Assembly (NCBI GenBank): GCA_022453515.1
Contig: JAJNNY010000047.1
Location: forward strand, 232,261-296,260
Direction of reading: 5' to 3'
DNA length: 64,000 bases
DNA from: Astrocystis sublimbata
Lineage: Eukaryota; Ascomycota; Sordariomycetes; Xylariales; Xylariaceae
The notes below the pieces were generated by a model, which saw nothing but the letters and a program-made list of their open reading frames with translations, ran no database searches and was not told the DNA's origin. This document shows positions 36,459 through 45,498 of the stretch, in pieces (position 1 is the stretch's first letter; the number at the start of each line of letters is the position of its first letter). Position numbers and translations under genes: made by a program.

Positions 36459-36990
36459 GCAACCTAGATAGGGGCCTGTGTGGGCTGACTCGTAGTGTGC
36501 CAGCTGGCCAGGCTCACTATCAAGCTGTACACGATGCGTTGCATCTTCACTTCCAGGACAGCTTGCTAGAATCACTGTGACGCGACCGGGTGCTAATACA
36601 TCCCTCTATCTCAGATAATTAGTTTAGTCGATTCAGTGTACAAGGTATTAGAAAACGAACCACTCGATAAACCGTAAGTCATGATAACATAAGAGAGATC
36701 TATTGCGAAGTGATATTCTGATCTTGCAGCAAACTTATTGAATTTCATCCCTTGCTTAACTGTCAGTCTCCCATTTCCTTTGCTGATTTCTGGAGTCTAA
36801 GTCATCCTATTCCACTACGTTTTTCTCACGAGCAAGAAGACGAGCAGCTGTTTGAAGTTTATCTATTTTGATATAGAGTAGAGTTGAATGACGAAAAGAA
36901 ACCACGGGACAACAGATCAAGTAAGCCAGCCTTGACCACGTTTTGTCCCCAGCAGAACGTGTCGTTGACCTCGTTGTCGTTCATCAGCGC
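36459..36990. other. Intergenic between convergent genes
   Basis: 532 bp of 3' regions. No gene is seen. Confidence 0.45.
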
Positions 36991-37464
36991 TTAAGCAATG
37001 AAAGCGCGAGCCTCCTTGCCATCAGCCTCCCTTTTCTCTATGGCACCCGTGCCGCCGCAAGCCATGTTGTAATCGTAGGCACTCATTTGAATGGTTCGCC
37101 AGTCGTCGAGCTCGTAGTCGGTATCCGCGAGTTTGTGGTGTTTGTCCCAGCACTGGCATACAATCTTTGTCCCGGTTAGCTTGCAGGAGCAGGAGGCAAA
37201 ATAACCACCGTTAGGAACGTGGTTCAGCTGTCCGTTGTAGTTGGCGAAGCACTGGTTGAGGTCGATGCTGTAGTTTGTGTCAACCTGCGGGAACTCGTTA
37301 GGCTCAGCGTCGTGCCATGGGTGCGTGCATGTCGCCGAGAGAGTCGATCCCAGTAGCGTGAGGTCGCGGCAACCTGCCATGATTAACCACTTCTCCCAGT
37401 ACGGGACTTCGAAACCAAACACAAGAGCGAGTGACGCGAGAGCTGATACAAATGCGAGCTTCAT
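36991..37464 (-). CDS. Secreted cyanovirin-N homology (CVNH) domain protein (left copy)
   Basis: A single exon of 157 residues. The signal peptide is MKLAFVSALASLALVFG. The mature protein contains one CVNH unit: GCRDLTLLGSTLSATC, then YSIDLNQCFANYNGQLNHVPNGGYFASCSCKLTGTKIVCQC, with cysteines spaced as in the family, whose members bind high-mannose glycans in several characterised cases. The end reads AIEKREADGKEARAFIA: a Lys-Arg dibasic site followed by Glu-Ala, the Kex2/Ste13 processing pattern, so a 12-residue C-terminal peptide could be released. That is inference. The sequence is identical in both arms. Confidence 0.8.
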   Translation of the reverse strand: MKLAFVSALASLALVFGFEVPYWEKWLIMAGCRDLTLLGSTLSATCTHPWHDAEPNEFPQVDTNYSIDLNQCFANYNGQLNHVPNGGYFASCSCKLTGTKIVCQCWDKHHKLADTDYELDDWRTIQMSAYDYNMACGGTGAIEKREADGKEARAFIA

Positions 37465-38138
37465 GGTTGTTACCGAGTTGTGTCTTAGATTGGACGGCGG
37501 GGTGAGTTAAGAACTGAACAAGGAAGGGATTCTTAGATAGAATCAATAGTAGGTAAGCGCCGGGCTATTGTAGAAACGAAAGTGTGTAGGTAAATGCTGC
37601 ACATGAATAAGATCTAGTACTGCTAGACTAAGGGCTATCGACTTACTTTATATGTAAACTAGGTAATACAAGAGCTTTTCGCCCGTTAGCTGTCTTATTG
37701 CTGCTTCTTTCTGTCAACCTATTATTTTATTGTGGCCAGTGCCGCCCTTCCTAACTTTAGGCAGGTAAAGTGGGAAGAAAGGGAGACAGGGTTCTCGCTT
37801 TATTAACCTTGAGGGGCAGCTGTTGCTTCTTGAGCCTCTCCCTAGAGTTTCAGCTTTTACTAGTTCATGATCACACGACTAGCTCGTAGAACATAAATTC
37901 ATTTGTAACTGTTTATCCCTTTCACGGATGTACCAAGGTACACTTCCCTATGTACTACTACGGGCGTCGGCGGGCGCCAGGTACCCCACATCTAGCAAGG
38001 TAAATCTGCCCGCAACTAACCTTACTTGGGATCACGCAATAGCCCATCGGCGGCACCCTCTACTTAATGCTTGCCCTCAACACCACCGGTTCTAGCCTCT
38101 CTAAAATCCGAGCACTATCGCAACTACTTATCTTTGCC
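37465..38138. other. Intergenic
   Basis: About 0.67 kb with divergent promoters of the CVNH and thioredoxin-like genes. No gene is seen. Confidence 0.45.
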
Positions 38139-38659
38139 ATGCCTATCCTCGACGACTTCAAACTGGCCGAAAGCCCCGAGGCTTTTTGCCAACTCCAACA
38201 TGTGCCAAGCCCGTTTTTCCTGGCGTTTATTGCCTCTGACGACCCGGTAACGCACGAGCCATGGTGCCCTGACGTGCGGGCCTGTCTGCCCATCATAAAA
38301 GCCACCTTCTCCCCTGACGATGCGCCCAAGGCGGCACTCATTCCAGTTGGCCAGAAGACCGAGTACGTTACGACTTGTCTTGCTCCTCGCCACTTCAATT
38401 AGAATGCTGCATTCTACAAATTTTCATCGATCTCGAGAGTCGCAGATGCCCGGGGCTTCTGACTCGCTGACCTAACGTGACGCCATATAGATATAAGGCT
38501 GCGACCAATTACTACCGCACAACGTGGCGGGTTCCAAACGTGCCAACTTTGATTCGATACGAGCGCAAAGGTGCCGAGCTTGTAGAGGCTGGTAGGCTGA
38601 TTGAAGGGGAGATTCTTGACGAGAAGCGACTTGGGCGGCTGGTGAATGGCTCATCGTAA
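38139..38659 (+). CDS. Thioredoxin-like protein (TXNDC17/DUF953 type) (left copy)
   Basis: Two exons (38139-38362 and 38491-38659) give 130 residues; the 128 bp intron has donor GTACGT and acceptor ATATAG. It contains FFLAFIASDDPVTHEPWCPDVRACLPII, the WCPD active-site strand of TXNDC17-like thioredoxins, although the second cysteine is displaced (WCPDVRAC in place of WCPDC). VPNVPTLIRYE is the cis-proline region, and the end LVEAGRLIEGEILDEKRLGRLV matches the family. The ATG at 38139 was chosen over one 72 bases upstream because MPILDDFKL gives the usual short N-terminus. Likely a small cytosolic redox protein; the changed cysteine spacing questions disulfide reductase activity. Confidence 0.78.
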
Positions 38660-39133
38660 GAGGTAGTACGGTAATAGCCTCAGGAGTCACTCCTAAGCAC
38701 TATACAGTGTATCGCATGTTGATATCCTCCACAGTCGACTATAAACACTGTGATGCGACTAGGCACTAATGCAGCCCTTATTTACACTGGCATCTGCCAA
38801 GTTGCCACAGCTCCTCGACTGCATCTTTCGTCATGTGAGCACGTCACCCGATTGGTATTCATCCCTCATCTTCATCGCCCGGGGCCAGCCGCCAGCCTGC
38901 AAGACACAATGCAAATGCGACCCGCTTCTAGTCCTACTAAATGGCTTGTTCGTTATCGTAAATAAGCAGACAAATCATAGGAACGGCCATGCGCTACTCC
39001 ATCCATACAATCGCCATGGTCCCGACGACCTAGCCCGCCCGGCCAGCCCTACCCTCCCCTACCCTAGCATTCGTGTCATCACTTCTCGACCAGCCTGCCT
39101 CTTCCCCGCCCTCCCCTCCTCCTAGTAGGCAGT
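38660..39133. other. Intergenic, pyrimidine-rich promoter region
   Basis: About 470 bp upstream of the next gene. CT-rich tracts at 39,040-39,125 immediately before the ATG are typical of fungal promoters/5' leaders. Confidence 0.5.
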
Positions 39134-40225
39134 ATGGCATCTACACCAGAGACAAGCTTCAGCAGCGATCACAGCGGTGGTGGTCAACAGAAGCATCGCC
39201 AACGAAGTGATCCCGCGCCCCTGAAGCAGCCACAACGAAGCGAGTCTGTGCTGCCGTCTCCCGAGCAGACCGAGTCCTCCGAATCGCCCGCCTCCATCCC
39301 CAGCGACGTCGACGAGGACATCATCCAACATGCTTTTGACGTCGTCTGGGCCTTCTACTGCTCCCTACCGCTGCCCACCGGACCCTACCCGACTTTCCAC
39401 TTCACGAGTCCCCCATCCTTCGACGCCCTGTACAGACGGTTTGACGAGCACAAGGGTTTGTCCCAGTTCGTCCTAGACAATTTCCGAGTCGACTGGAATG
39501 CCGACACATGCGAATTACTACTCCGACTTATGCCTACTTTCGTCCACGACATCTTTCAGAACCTCGTACAGTCGGCAATCAAGGCGGAGCTAAAGCGCGT
39601 ATCCGAGGAGTACCCCGAACTCGAGCCTACCTACCGCAACATCATCCCCGCTGGTCATGCTTTCTCACAACGCGGATCTCTCACTTCTATCAAGTCCCCC
39701 GACGGGCAGTTTCTATTTCAAGGGGCTCCTACCTCCCCGCTCTTGTTCGAGGTAGCTTACAGCGAGGATGAGAGAAAGGCGCTGAACAAGCTACACGAAT
39801 ACTTCACCCACACCCCCGGCTATACGATCCTCACATTCGACCTCGACTATGCGCCCCCTAAGAAGAGACGTGCTGAGGGTCATACACACTGTGCCGCCGT
39901 GCTGTTGGCGACATCGATTCAAGACGTCGACGACCCTGAGTATATTGCTGTTGACGAGCTCCTAGATTCTATGTTCAGGGAAGACGGCCAACCCCTCGCG
40001 GGGCACGTCGACATACCCTTCGAGCTCTTCGTACCCCTAGAGCAAAGGGCGGCTCTGCCGGCAAGTGCCGCTGGGGCAAATATCCATATCAGCTTCCAGG
40101 ACCTCGCCCACTTCGTCTCTGTTGCTGAAAACGAGGAACGCGTTCGCGTCGCCACTCCTCCACACAAGGTTCCATGGAAGGGCACCAAGTGGCGCAAGAG
40201 AAATGGCGACGTTGATACAATATAA
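39134..40225 (+). CDS. Uncharacterised protein with possible PD-(D/E)XK-like core (left copy)
   Basis: A single exon of 363 residues. The first 55 residues are Ser/Gln/Pro-rich and probably disordered; CT-rich DNA directly precedes the ATG. The central part (about residues 85-260) is well structured: FDALYRRFDEHKG, DTCELLLRLMPTFVHDIFQNLV, then SPDGQFLFQGAPTSPLLFEVAYSEDE followed by YTILTFDLDYAPPKKRR. The order D...(about 14)...E-V-A next to a strand resembles the catalytic arrangement of PD-(D/E)XK nucleases (as in Uma2-like proteins), and I suggest that only as a possibility. The right-arm copy (50,746-51,836, minus) has lost one C in a CCCC run and is frameshifted in its last third, so this copy is the better model. 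Confidence 0.75.
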   Translation: MASTPETSFSSDHSGGGQQKHRQRSDPAPLKQPQRSESVLPSPEQTESSESPASIPSDVDEDIIQHAFDVVWAFYCSLPLPTGPYPTFHFTSPPSFDALYRRFDEHKGLSQFVLDNFRVDWNADTCELLLRLMPTFVHDIFQNLVQSAIKAELKRVSEEYPELEPTYRNIIPAGHAFSQRGSLTSIKSPDGQFLFQGAPTSPLLFEVAYSEDERKALNKLHEYFTHTPGYTILTFDLDYAPPKKRRAEGHTHCAAVLLATSIQDVDDPEYIAVDELLDSMFREDGQPLAGHVDIPFELFVPLEQRAALPASAAGANIHISFQDLAHFVSVAENEERVRVATPPHKVPWKGTKWRKRNGDVDTI

Positions 40226-40358
40226 GCACTAGCAGTCAAGCGACGACCATATACACGATCACGTACAAGGTTGGCCGAGGGAAGCACACAGTATAACAAG
40301 AAGATGCAATATCTACTTTGATATATCCAAGATCTATATTCTGCTTAACTACAATAAC

Positions 40359-41456
40359 CTATTTAAGAAACATGGTTGACGACTTGAGTAGTCGAGGATA
40401 TATCGTCTCCGGCGAGTCCATGGACTCAATCAATGCTGCCACGGCCGGATGCAACCCCGCAGCAATGGCCTTCGAAGTCCACACACCCATCGAAGCTTCG
40501 TCGTACGGCGGTTTTCCCTCCCCAGATAGTATCTTCAGGTTTTGCAAGGGTAAGACGAGGTCTGCCACCTGGTGAGCATAGGTTACCATGCTCTTGGGCT
40601 GGTTCGCTATAACATGACTCCCGATATCCTGGACGACGTTGCTCACGTATACGAAATCGAGTGCGCCCTTGGCATGGCAGCACTTCGGCACCGTCTTCAG
40701 CCTATGCGAGTAGTCGATGAGGGCATTCACCCAGTCCATCTCAGCGGCTCGGCCGATTGTGTCGCCACCCTCGCGAATGATAGTGGACGGGCGATGGATC
40801 CAAACCTTCAGACCGTTGAGCCTGCTAACGCACTCTAAAAATCGTTCATTGGTCCATTTGGATGCAATGTACCCGTGAGAACCGTCAGAGGGAGGGCTGA
40901 AGTTGGTCGCTGATACCGGGGGGAAAGAGGTCCGACCCGGTTGGAACAGCGAAACGCCTACCGAGGACACGTAATGGATGGGAAGGCGCCGCCGTAGACA
41001 CATTCGCACCAAGAACCTTGTCGACAGCACATTGGCCGCTTTTATGTCCCTATAGTACTTCAGGTGCGATGTATCAGCGCCGTTGTGGATCACACAGTCC
41101 ACCTCGTCGAAGATGGCCGTGGCGTCTTCCTCGGAAAGTCCGAGACGAGGTGCTTTCAAGTCGCCCTCAAAGTACGAGACCCTCTCATCTCGACGGAGTT
41201 CGGCAAGGCGGGCTGGGAGATGGCGGACAGCTATGCATATCACTTTCTTGACCTGAGGCTGGTCATCGAGCAGGTGGTTCAGTAGGTGGCGACCAAGCAA
41301 GCCGCTCACACCCGTTAACAGGATCGTCTCGGGCTTTTCTTTGGCGCCACGCGCATCACACGAGGCAAGGCTGCTGAAGTCCGCCGGAGGTGTAGACTCC
41401 ATATCATAATCGACCTGGATAGTATCTTTAGTCTTGTGCTCTTGCAATGCGCTCAC
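40359..41456 (-). CDS. NAD(P)-binding thioester-reductase domain, truncated NRPS-like gene (left copy)
   Basis: The open frame from 41456 begins at GTG, not ATG, and remains open upstream to about 41,507, so this is a gene remnant. It encodes about 365 residues of the NAD_binding_4 / thioester reductase domain: nucleotide-binding ETILLTGVSGLLGRHLLNHLL (GxxGxxG), FEGDLKAPRLGLSEED, DCVIHNGAD, HYVSSVGVS, and the YIASKW active-site Tyr/Lys pair, then HRPSTIIREG. Such domains form the C-terminus of NRPS, PKS-NRPS and alpha-aminoadipate-reductase-like enzymes, where they reduce the carrier-bound thioester. The expected adenylation and carrier domains would lie toward the telomeric side, exactly where the pogo-type transposon end begins (about 41,494). 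Most likely the gene was cut by that insertion and by terminal loss. Function is therefore doubtful. Confidence 0.8.
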   Translation of the reverse strand: MSALQEHKTKDTIQVDYDMESTPPADFSSLASCDARGAKEKPETILLTGVSGLLGRHLLNHLLDDQPQVKKVICIAVRHLPARLAELRRDERVSYFEGDLKAPRLGLSEEDATAIFDEVDCVIHNGADTSHLKYYRDIKAANVLSTRFLVRMCLRRRLPIHYVSSVGVSLFQPGRTSFPPVSATNFSPPSDGSHGYIASKWTNERFLECVSRLNGLKVWIHRPSTIIREGGDTIGRAAEMDWVNALIDYSHRLKTVPKCCHAKGALDFVYVSNVVQDIGSHVIANQPKSMVTYAHQVADLVLPLQNLKILSGEGKPPYDEASMGVWTSKAIAAGLHPAVAALIESMDSPETIYPRLLKSSTMFLK

Positions 41457-41493
41457 GGAAGACGCTGGGGTGTCTCCAGCTATGGACTGGTTA

Positions 41494-42875
41494 CCATGTG
41501 GGACCCCTCAACGGACCACCCCCCTGAACGGAACAGCTAAAACTGCCCAAACTAGCCAAATCGCACTTATTTCAACCACTTGCAGTTCAATCAATACTAC
41601 TCGTATTCAGCTGGAAAATAGGTCAAATTGAAGCTAATTGGCTAATTAATCTAAATATCTGGTCGGCACACGGGTCTGACCGCCTGAACGGGTCTGTAGA
41701 TCCCTCGGCGCAAAGGTAACTTCAGCCAAATCGGGCTCTTCCACCTTATCTACTTCGTCTGTAATAATACTACCTTCAACGTCCTCGAGGCCTTCAAAAG
41801 CCTCATTTTCGTTTTTAATAGCTGTAGCTAGTATCTTAGGAATTGTCTGAAAGCCCTTATTTGGATTAGGCACTTTCTTACGGCGCTTGGGCTTTATGTG
41901 TTCGATCTGAGCCTCCAGAGCCTCGATTCTTTTATCTTTAAGGACAGACTTGGTAGTTAGCCTTTTGTAGGCTTTTGCGGCCTTCTCGAAGCTCAGGCGC
42001 GTTGTAGGAGATTTATTATAGCTAAATAGCTTAATAGATCGTGACGTTTTTAGTGTTATAACCTTACTAGCTTCGGCTTTGTTTATTTCAGGGCCTTCTA
42101 GGCCTGAATTGGGGTTTGCTTATAATTCAGGGTGGTTTAGAGCCTTTCGGCGGCTTATGGGCTAGTTTCTAGTTGTTCTAAAGCCCGAAAGTATGTTCTT
42201 TTTCGTAAAGGCGTTGTTTCGAGCCCTAGAATAGCACCTAATGAAGTTGATCTTATTAACTGGCGCCGCGTTTGTTAAACTAGCTAACACTTATAAATGC
42301 TTCCTATAGTAGGCTTTTAGGGCATTATATAGCCCGTTGTTAAATAGCTATAGGCCGTGTGAAATATAAATAGGCAGAAAACAGAGGTTGATATTGTTTA
42401 GGTATATAAGCTTTATAAATTCGTCCTAAATTAGGGGTTAGACTTTAATATATAACTATAAAAGCAGAAAAAATCGCAAAAATAAGGGAGCAAGCTTATA
42501 AAAGTATAACTCTTATACCTATTAAGGATTAAAAATACTATTTCTAACTAGTTATAGCCTCGTACTTTATTAGCTTAAGGCAAAAAAACCTTATTAAGCT
42601 ACTTTTCTACGATCTTATTTGAACTCTAGCTATTTTTTAAACATATAAAATACTAATTAGCGATTTTCCTAAATTCTAAAGTAAACTACTGCTTTTAAAG
42701 GTCTTTTTTTAAAAAATAATACCTGGTTTTAGTACTTTTCTAGCTACCAAGATAGCTTTAATAAAAAAGGTCTAACTATAGTTTTAATTGCTTTTTATTA
42801 AGGTTTTTTTTGTTTTTAAAAAGCCTAAAACAAGGCTATTAAGGCTTCCAGGGGCTAGTTAGCTTAAATACGAAG
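41494..42875 (-). mobile_element. Truncated, RIP-damaged pogo/Fot1-type DNA transposon (left copy)
   Basis: Minus-strand translation of 42,430-41,646 in shifting frames gives recognisable pieces of a DDE transposase: LNNINLCFLPIYISHGL (LNNIxLxFLPPHTSHxLQPLD in intact relatives), LYNALKAYYRKHL, NKINFIRCYSRARNNAF, and an intact tail SVLKDKRIEALEAQIEHIKPKRRKK (fragment) ending with the 75-residue open piece to 41,646. Stops and A/T-rich codons where C/G are expected fit repeat-induced point mutation. The end near 41,494-41,530 (GGGACCCCTCAACGGACC...) is a candidate terminal inverted repeat after a TA, the usual target site. The element's other end is missing: it stops at the TTAGGG repeats at 42,876. 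Confidence 0.72.
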
Positions 42876-42905
42876 TTAGGGTTAGGGTTAGGGTTAGGGT
42901 TAGGG
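42876..42905 (+). repeat. Telomeric repeat (TTAGGG)5, proximal array, left arm
   Basis: Five perfect TTAGGG units, G-rich strand on plus and pointing toward the palindrome centre, directly joined to the truncated transposon at CGAAG. Orientation is that of a chromosome end lying to the right. Confidence 0.97.
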
Positions 42906-43368
42906 TTAAAAGATGAAATGGGGAAGGTTAAAGTCGCAGAAACTGATGAGTAAACCAGGAATACCGACTAGTTCTCGTCCTAAGATAAGATGCTAGTTTC
43001 GCTTATGGTATAGCTTATCAGGGCAAGTGTCAGTTTGGAATGGGAAGTCCTCGGCTTATATACGCCTAGCGCGGAATTAGAAGAATCTCCAGGGAACATC
43101 CCTAGGGATTGTTCTAGAGCCGGTTAGGCAGTAACGCGGGGACTTACCACTTCTGCTTCCATATAATTGGCGGGAAATCGTTTCCGGGGAACCGAGTTGT
43201 GCGGGGCTAAGCGGGGACAAAGCCCGAAGCAAAAACCGAGATACGAACACGGATACGAAAACGAGACAGCCGAAAGTTCCTCTGTATCAGAGATACAAGA
43301 TCTCTGAACATAACTCCGAGCCCCCTCGGAGTTAGGGTTATCCTAAAGGGGATAATAGGTGGAAAGGG
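42906..43368. other. 463 bp spacer between telomeric arrays, left arm
   Basis: No coding capacity is seen. Its telomere-distal end holds a perfect hairpin, AACTCCGAG-CCCC-CTCGGAGTT (43,312-43,333), and a second imperfect one around CAGAGATACAAGATCTCTG. It could be a short non-autonomous telomere-associated element or the tail of an older insertion. Compared with the right-arm copy it differs by scattered transitions. Confidence 0.6.
43312..43333. repeat. Perfect 9 bp stem hairpin, left arm
   Basis: Stem AACTCCGAG / CTCGGAGTT with a CCCC loop. It lies 36 bp from the next TTAGGG array and is unchanged in the mirrored copy (47,641-47,662) although flanking bases differ, which may mean a structural role. 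Confidence 0.8.
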
Positions 43369-43398
43369 TTAGGGTTAGGGTTAGGGTTAGGGTTAGGG
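43369..43398 (+). repeat. Telomeric repeat (TTAGGG)5, distal array, left arm
   Basis: Five perfect TTAGGG units followed by TTTAGG. This is the junction with the 3' end of the reverse-transcriptase element, which is read from the minus strand here. Confidence 0.97.
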
Positions 43399-45486
43399 TT
43401 TAGGTTTTGAACCTAGAACCAGTAACCCCTTCCTGAAAACCTTCACCTTAAGCGGATGGTTGGAGGAATTCCTATATAACAGGAGGGTAATAGATAGACA
43501 GGTAAGTAGTAACGACAATCACCTCAGTCCGCAGACAATAATAGCAAAGTGCGTGTTGTGATTGGAACCTAGGTTCTGGACTGTATACTTTGTAGTAGGG
43601 ACAGTGCAGCAACGAAGGGTAGAGGATCCTATGTTATAAATAAACCACTGAAGTTGTTAAAAAGGGGTTATTTTATAAACAATCCCACATGTCTTCCTTG
43701 GGTTACTAGTGGAGGGACAACTTCACACCTTGCGGTATTACTACCTTTTTATTTTTATAAAAGGTTTAACTTCCTTCGACGGTTATAGTTCCGTTTGTAC
43801 CCAGATCCAATAGGGTAGTTTTATTCCAAATCGAGATTAAGTCGAAAAGACTTGTATTTCGACTGAGGCTTTAAAGCAGCGGTTGTATAAGTAAATTAGG
43901 CAGCTCTTCCTGGATCTAGCAACCTTGTGCTATTCGAGAGACCTCTCCAATGTTTATATATTCCTAAACTGGGTTATACTAGCCTAATAATATAAGTGGC
44001 GCGCTTGTTTCTTTTTTAGTTTTGAATCGTAGAAAATGTGGGCAGTTGTTATAGGATATAAGGGAGAACTAGTAGTTTAGCTTTTTAGGAGGGTAACCTC
44101 TCCTACGTAGAGTACCGTAGAATTCGTTTCGGGTTTTTGTAAAGAACCCGGGGGTAGAGCAAAGTACGGTGTATTGAAATAGCTCAGCTTTAACAAAGCC
44201 CTTTTTAATATAAAAAGGATGAGCAGACGACTAGGAGATATAGAGTCGTTTATTTAGATGTTTTCGGAACAAACGAGTCTAAAAAGGTTATAACCCAGGC
44301 TATCTTTTTATAATTTTAATATCTAAAAAAGAGTCTCGAATATCTGAAATATTCCAAGTAATAAAGAGTTTAGCCGTATATTACTAGCGATTAAGCTAGG
44401 AGCAAAATTTTTCGATTTTTTTTCGGGTCCCTTGGAATAAAGTAAAAATATCGTTAATATATCTATTATAAAGCAGGACTCCGGGGTATATAGATATACC
44501 GTTCTAACGTTCGAAACTAGCGGTATAAATATTAGCGAGGACGGGAGTATAGGAAGTTCCTATTGCTAGGCTATTTTTTTGCTAAAACTTCGTTCCTTAG
44601 TATTTAAAGTAATTATGTTTTATTATAAAGTGGACTATTTTAGAAATAGTGGCACTTTTAATAGCGTTTCTAAGCTAATAGTAGTCCCAAGATTTTCGTA
44701 CTATTTAGGAGCATCTTTTAACTGGGATATTAGTATAGAATGACATAATGTTGCTGGTAAGGATCTAAAGTGGTTTGCCAATAAAAACGGAAACTTTTTT
44801 AATATTATTTATAATTTCTTTTAATAAAAAAACCACCTATAGAAAATGCTTAAAAAAGGGTTAAAAAAGATAGTTAACGATTATTGAAACTTAAGAGGTA
44901 ACCCAGGAGTGCGAAGGGACTATGGGTTTTAGTATCCAGGTTTCCTTATATACTTTAGGAATTATATAAAACTAAGGCAATTCGGTTTTAGTACCTTTTT
45001 CGATAAATTTCGTTATATTATTAGGGAGGTTCTAAAAAGGGAGTTCCGCTATTAACTTTATAAAAAGGTCTTTAATAGGTATATCCGTAATATATTAATA
45101 GATTTTAGTATCTCCTAACATATTTAGATATTTCGAATTATACTATTTGGCAGGGAATACTACAAGTCCTAAATTTTTATTAGTAAGCTTATACATTAAG
45201 TAATTTTCTTAAAGGTAGTCGCGAATAGCTAACTAATTAAAAAATTAGCCTGCTTGGTAAGAAAGTTTTTCGTTCTGTAGCTTTTAACTAACTTGAGAGT
45301 CGAATATAATCAAAACAGCTTTAATACTTTATTCGATTACTGGAAAGGCGAGCAATAGTTACTATTTAGTATTCTTAATATAAAACTTTGCTTTAAAATT
45401 ATCGGAAGGAGAGTTATAAAAAAGCTATCTAAAACGAACCACATAACAAAAAAATTCTTTACGTTTTTAATATTCTATTTAAAAGG
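43399..45486 (-). mobile_element. Penelope-like reverse-transcriptase element at telomeric repeats, RIP-degraded (left copy)
   Basis: Minus-strand counterpart of the right-arm element described at 45,487-47,575. The RT core is recognisable around 44,750-43,920: YTNIP strand, then a heavily mutated G-A-MG-type region (44,590-44,540), the YxRYINDI motif near 44,450 (family YIDD, Asp to Asn), and the RRRGYP motif further on. This copy carries more A/T substitutions than the right-arm one: for example the right arm retains Trp-Gln-Lys codons TGG CAG AAG where the left has TAG CAA AAA. No frame longer than about 40 residues survives. Its 3' end touches TTAGGG repeats. Confidence 0.75.
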
Positions 45487-45498
45487 CCTTTTAAAATA
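45475..45498. other. Palindrome centre
   Basis: The self-complementary run CTATTTAAAAGG / CCTTTTAAAATAG marks the joint of the two arms. One A is extra on the right side. No telomeric repeats, no spacer and no unrelated filler sequence are present, so the arms meet inside the 5' part of the RT elements. Confidence 0.9.

Noticed and set aside
38769..39125. Plus-strand 118-residue frame before the nuclease-like gene
   Set aside because: Covers the CT-rich promoter of the next gene and has no recognisable feature.
45475..45498. Simple fusion of two telomeres at the palindrome centre
   Set aside because: A telomere-telomere fusion should leave TTAGGG joined to CCCTAA at the joint. The joint has none and lies inside the 5' part of the RT elements.
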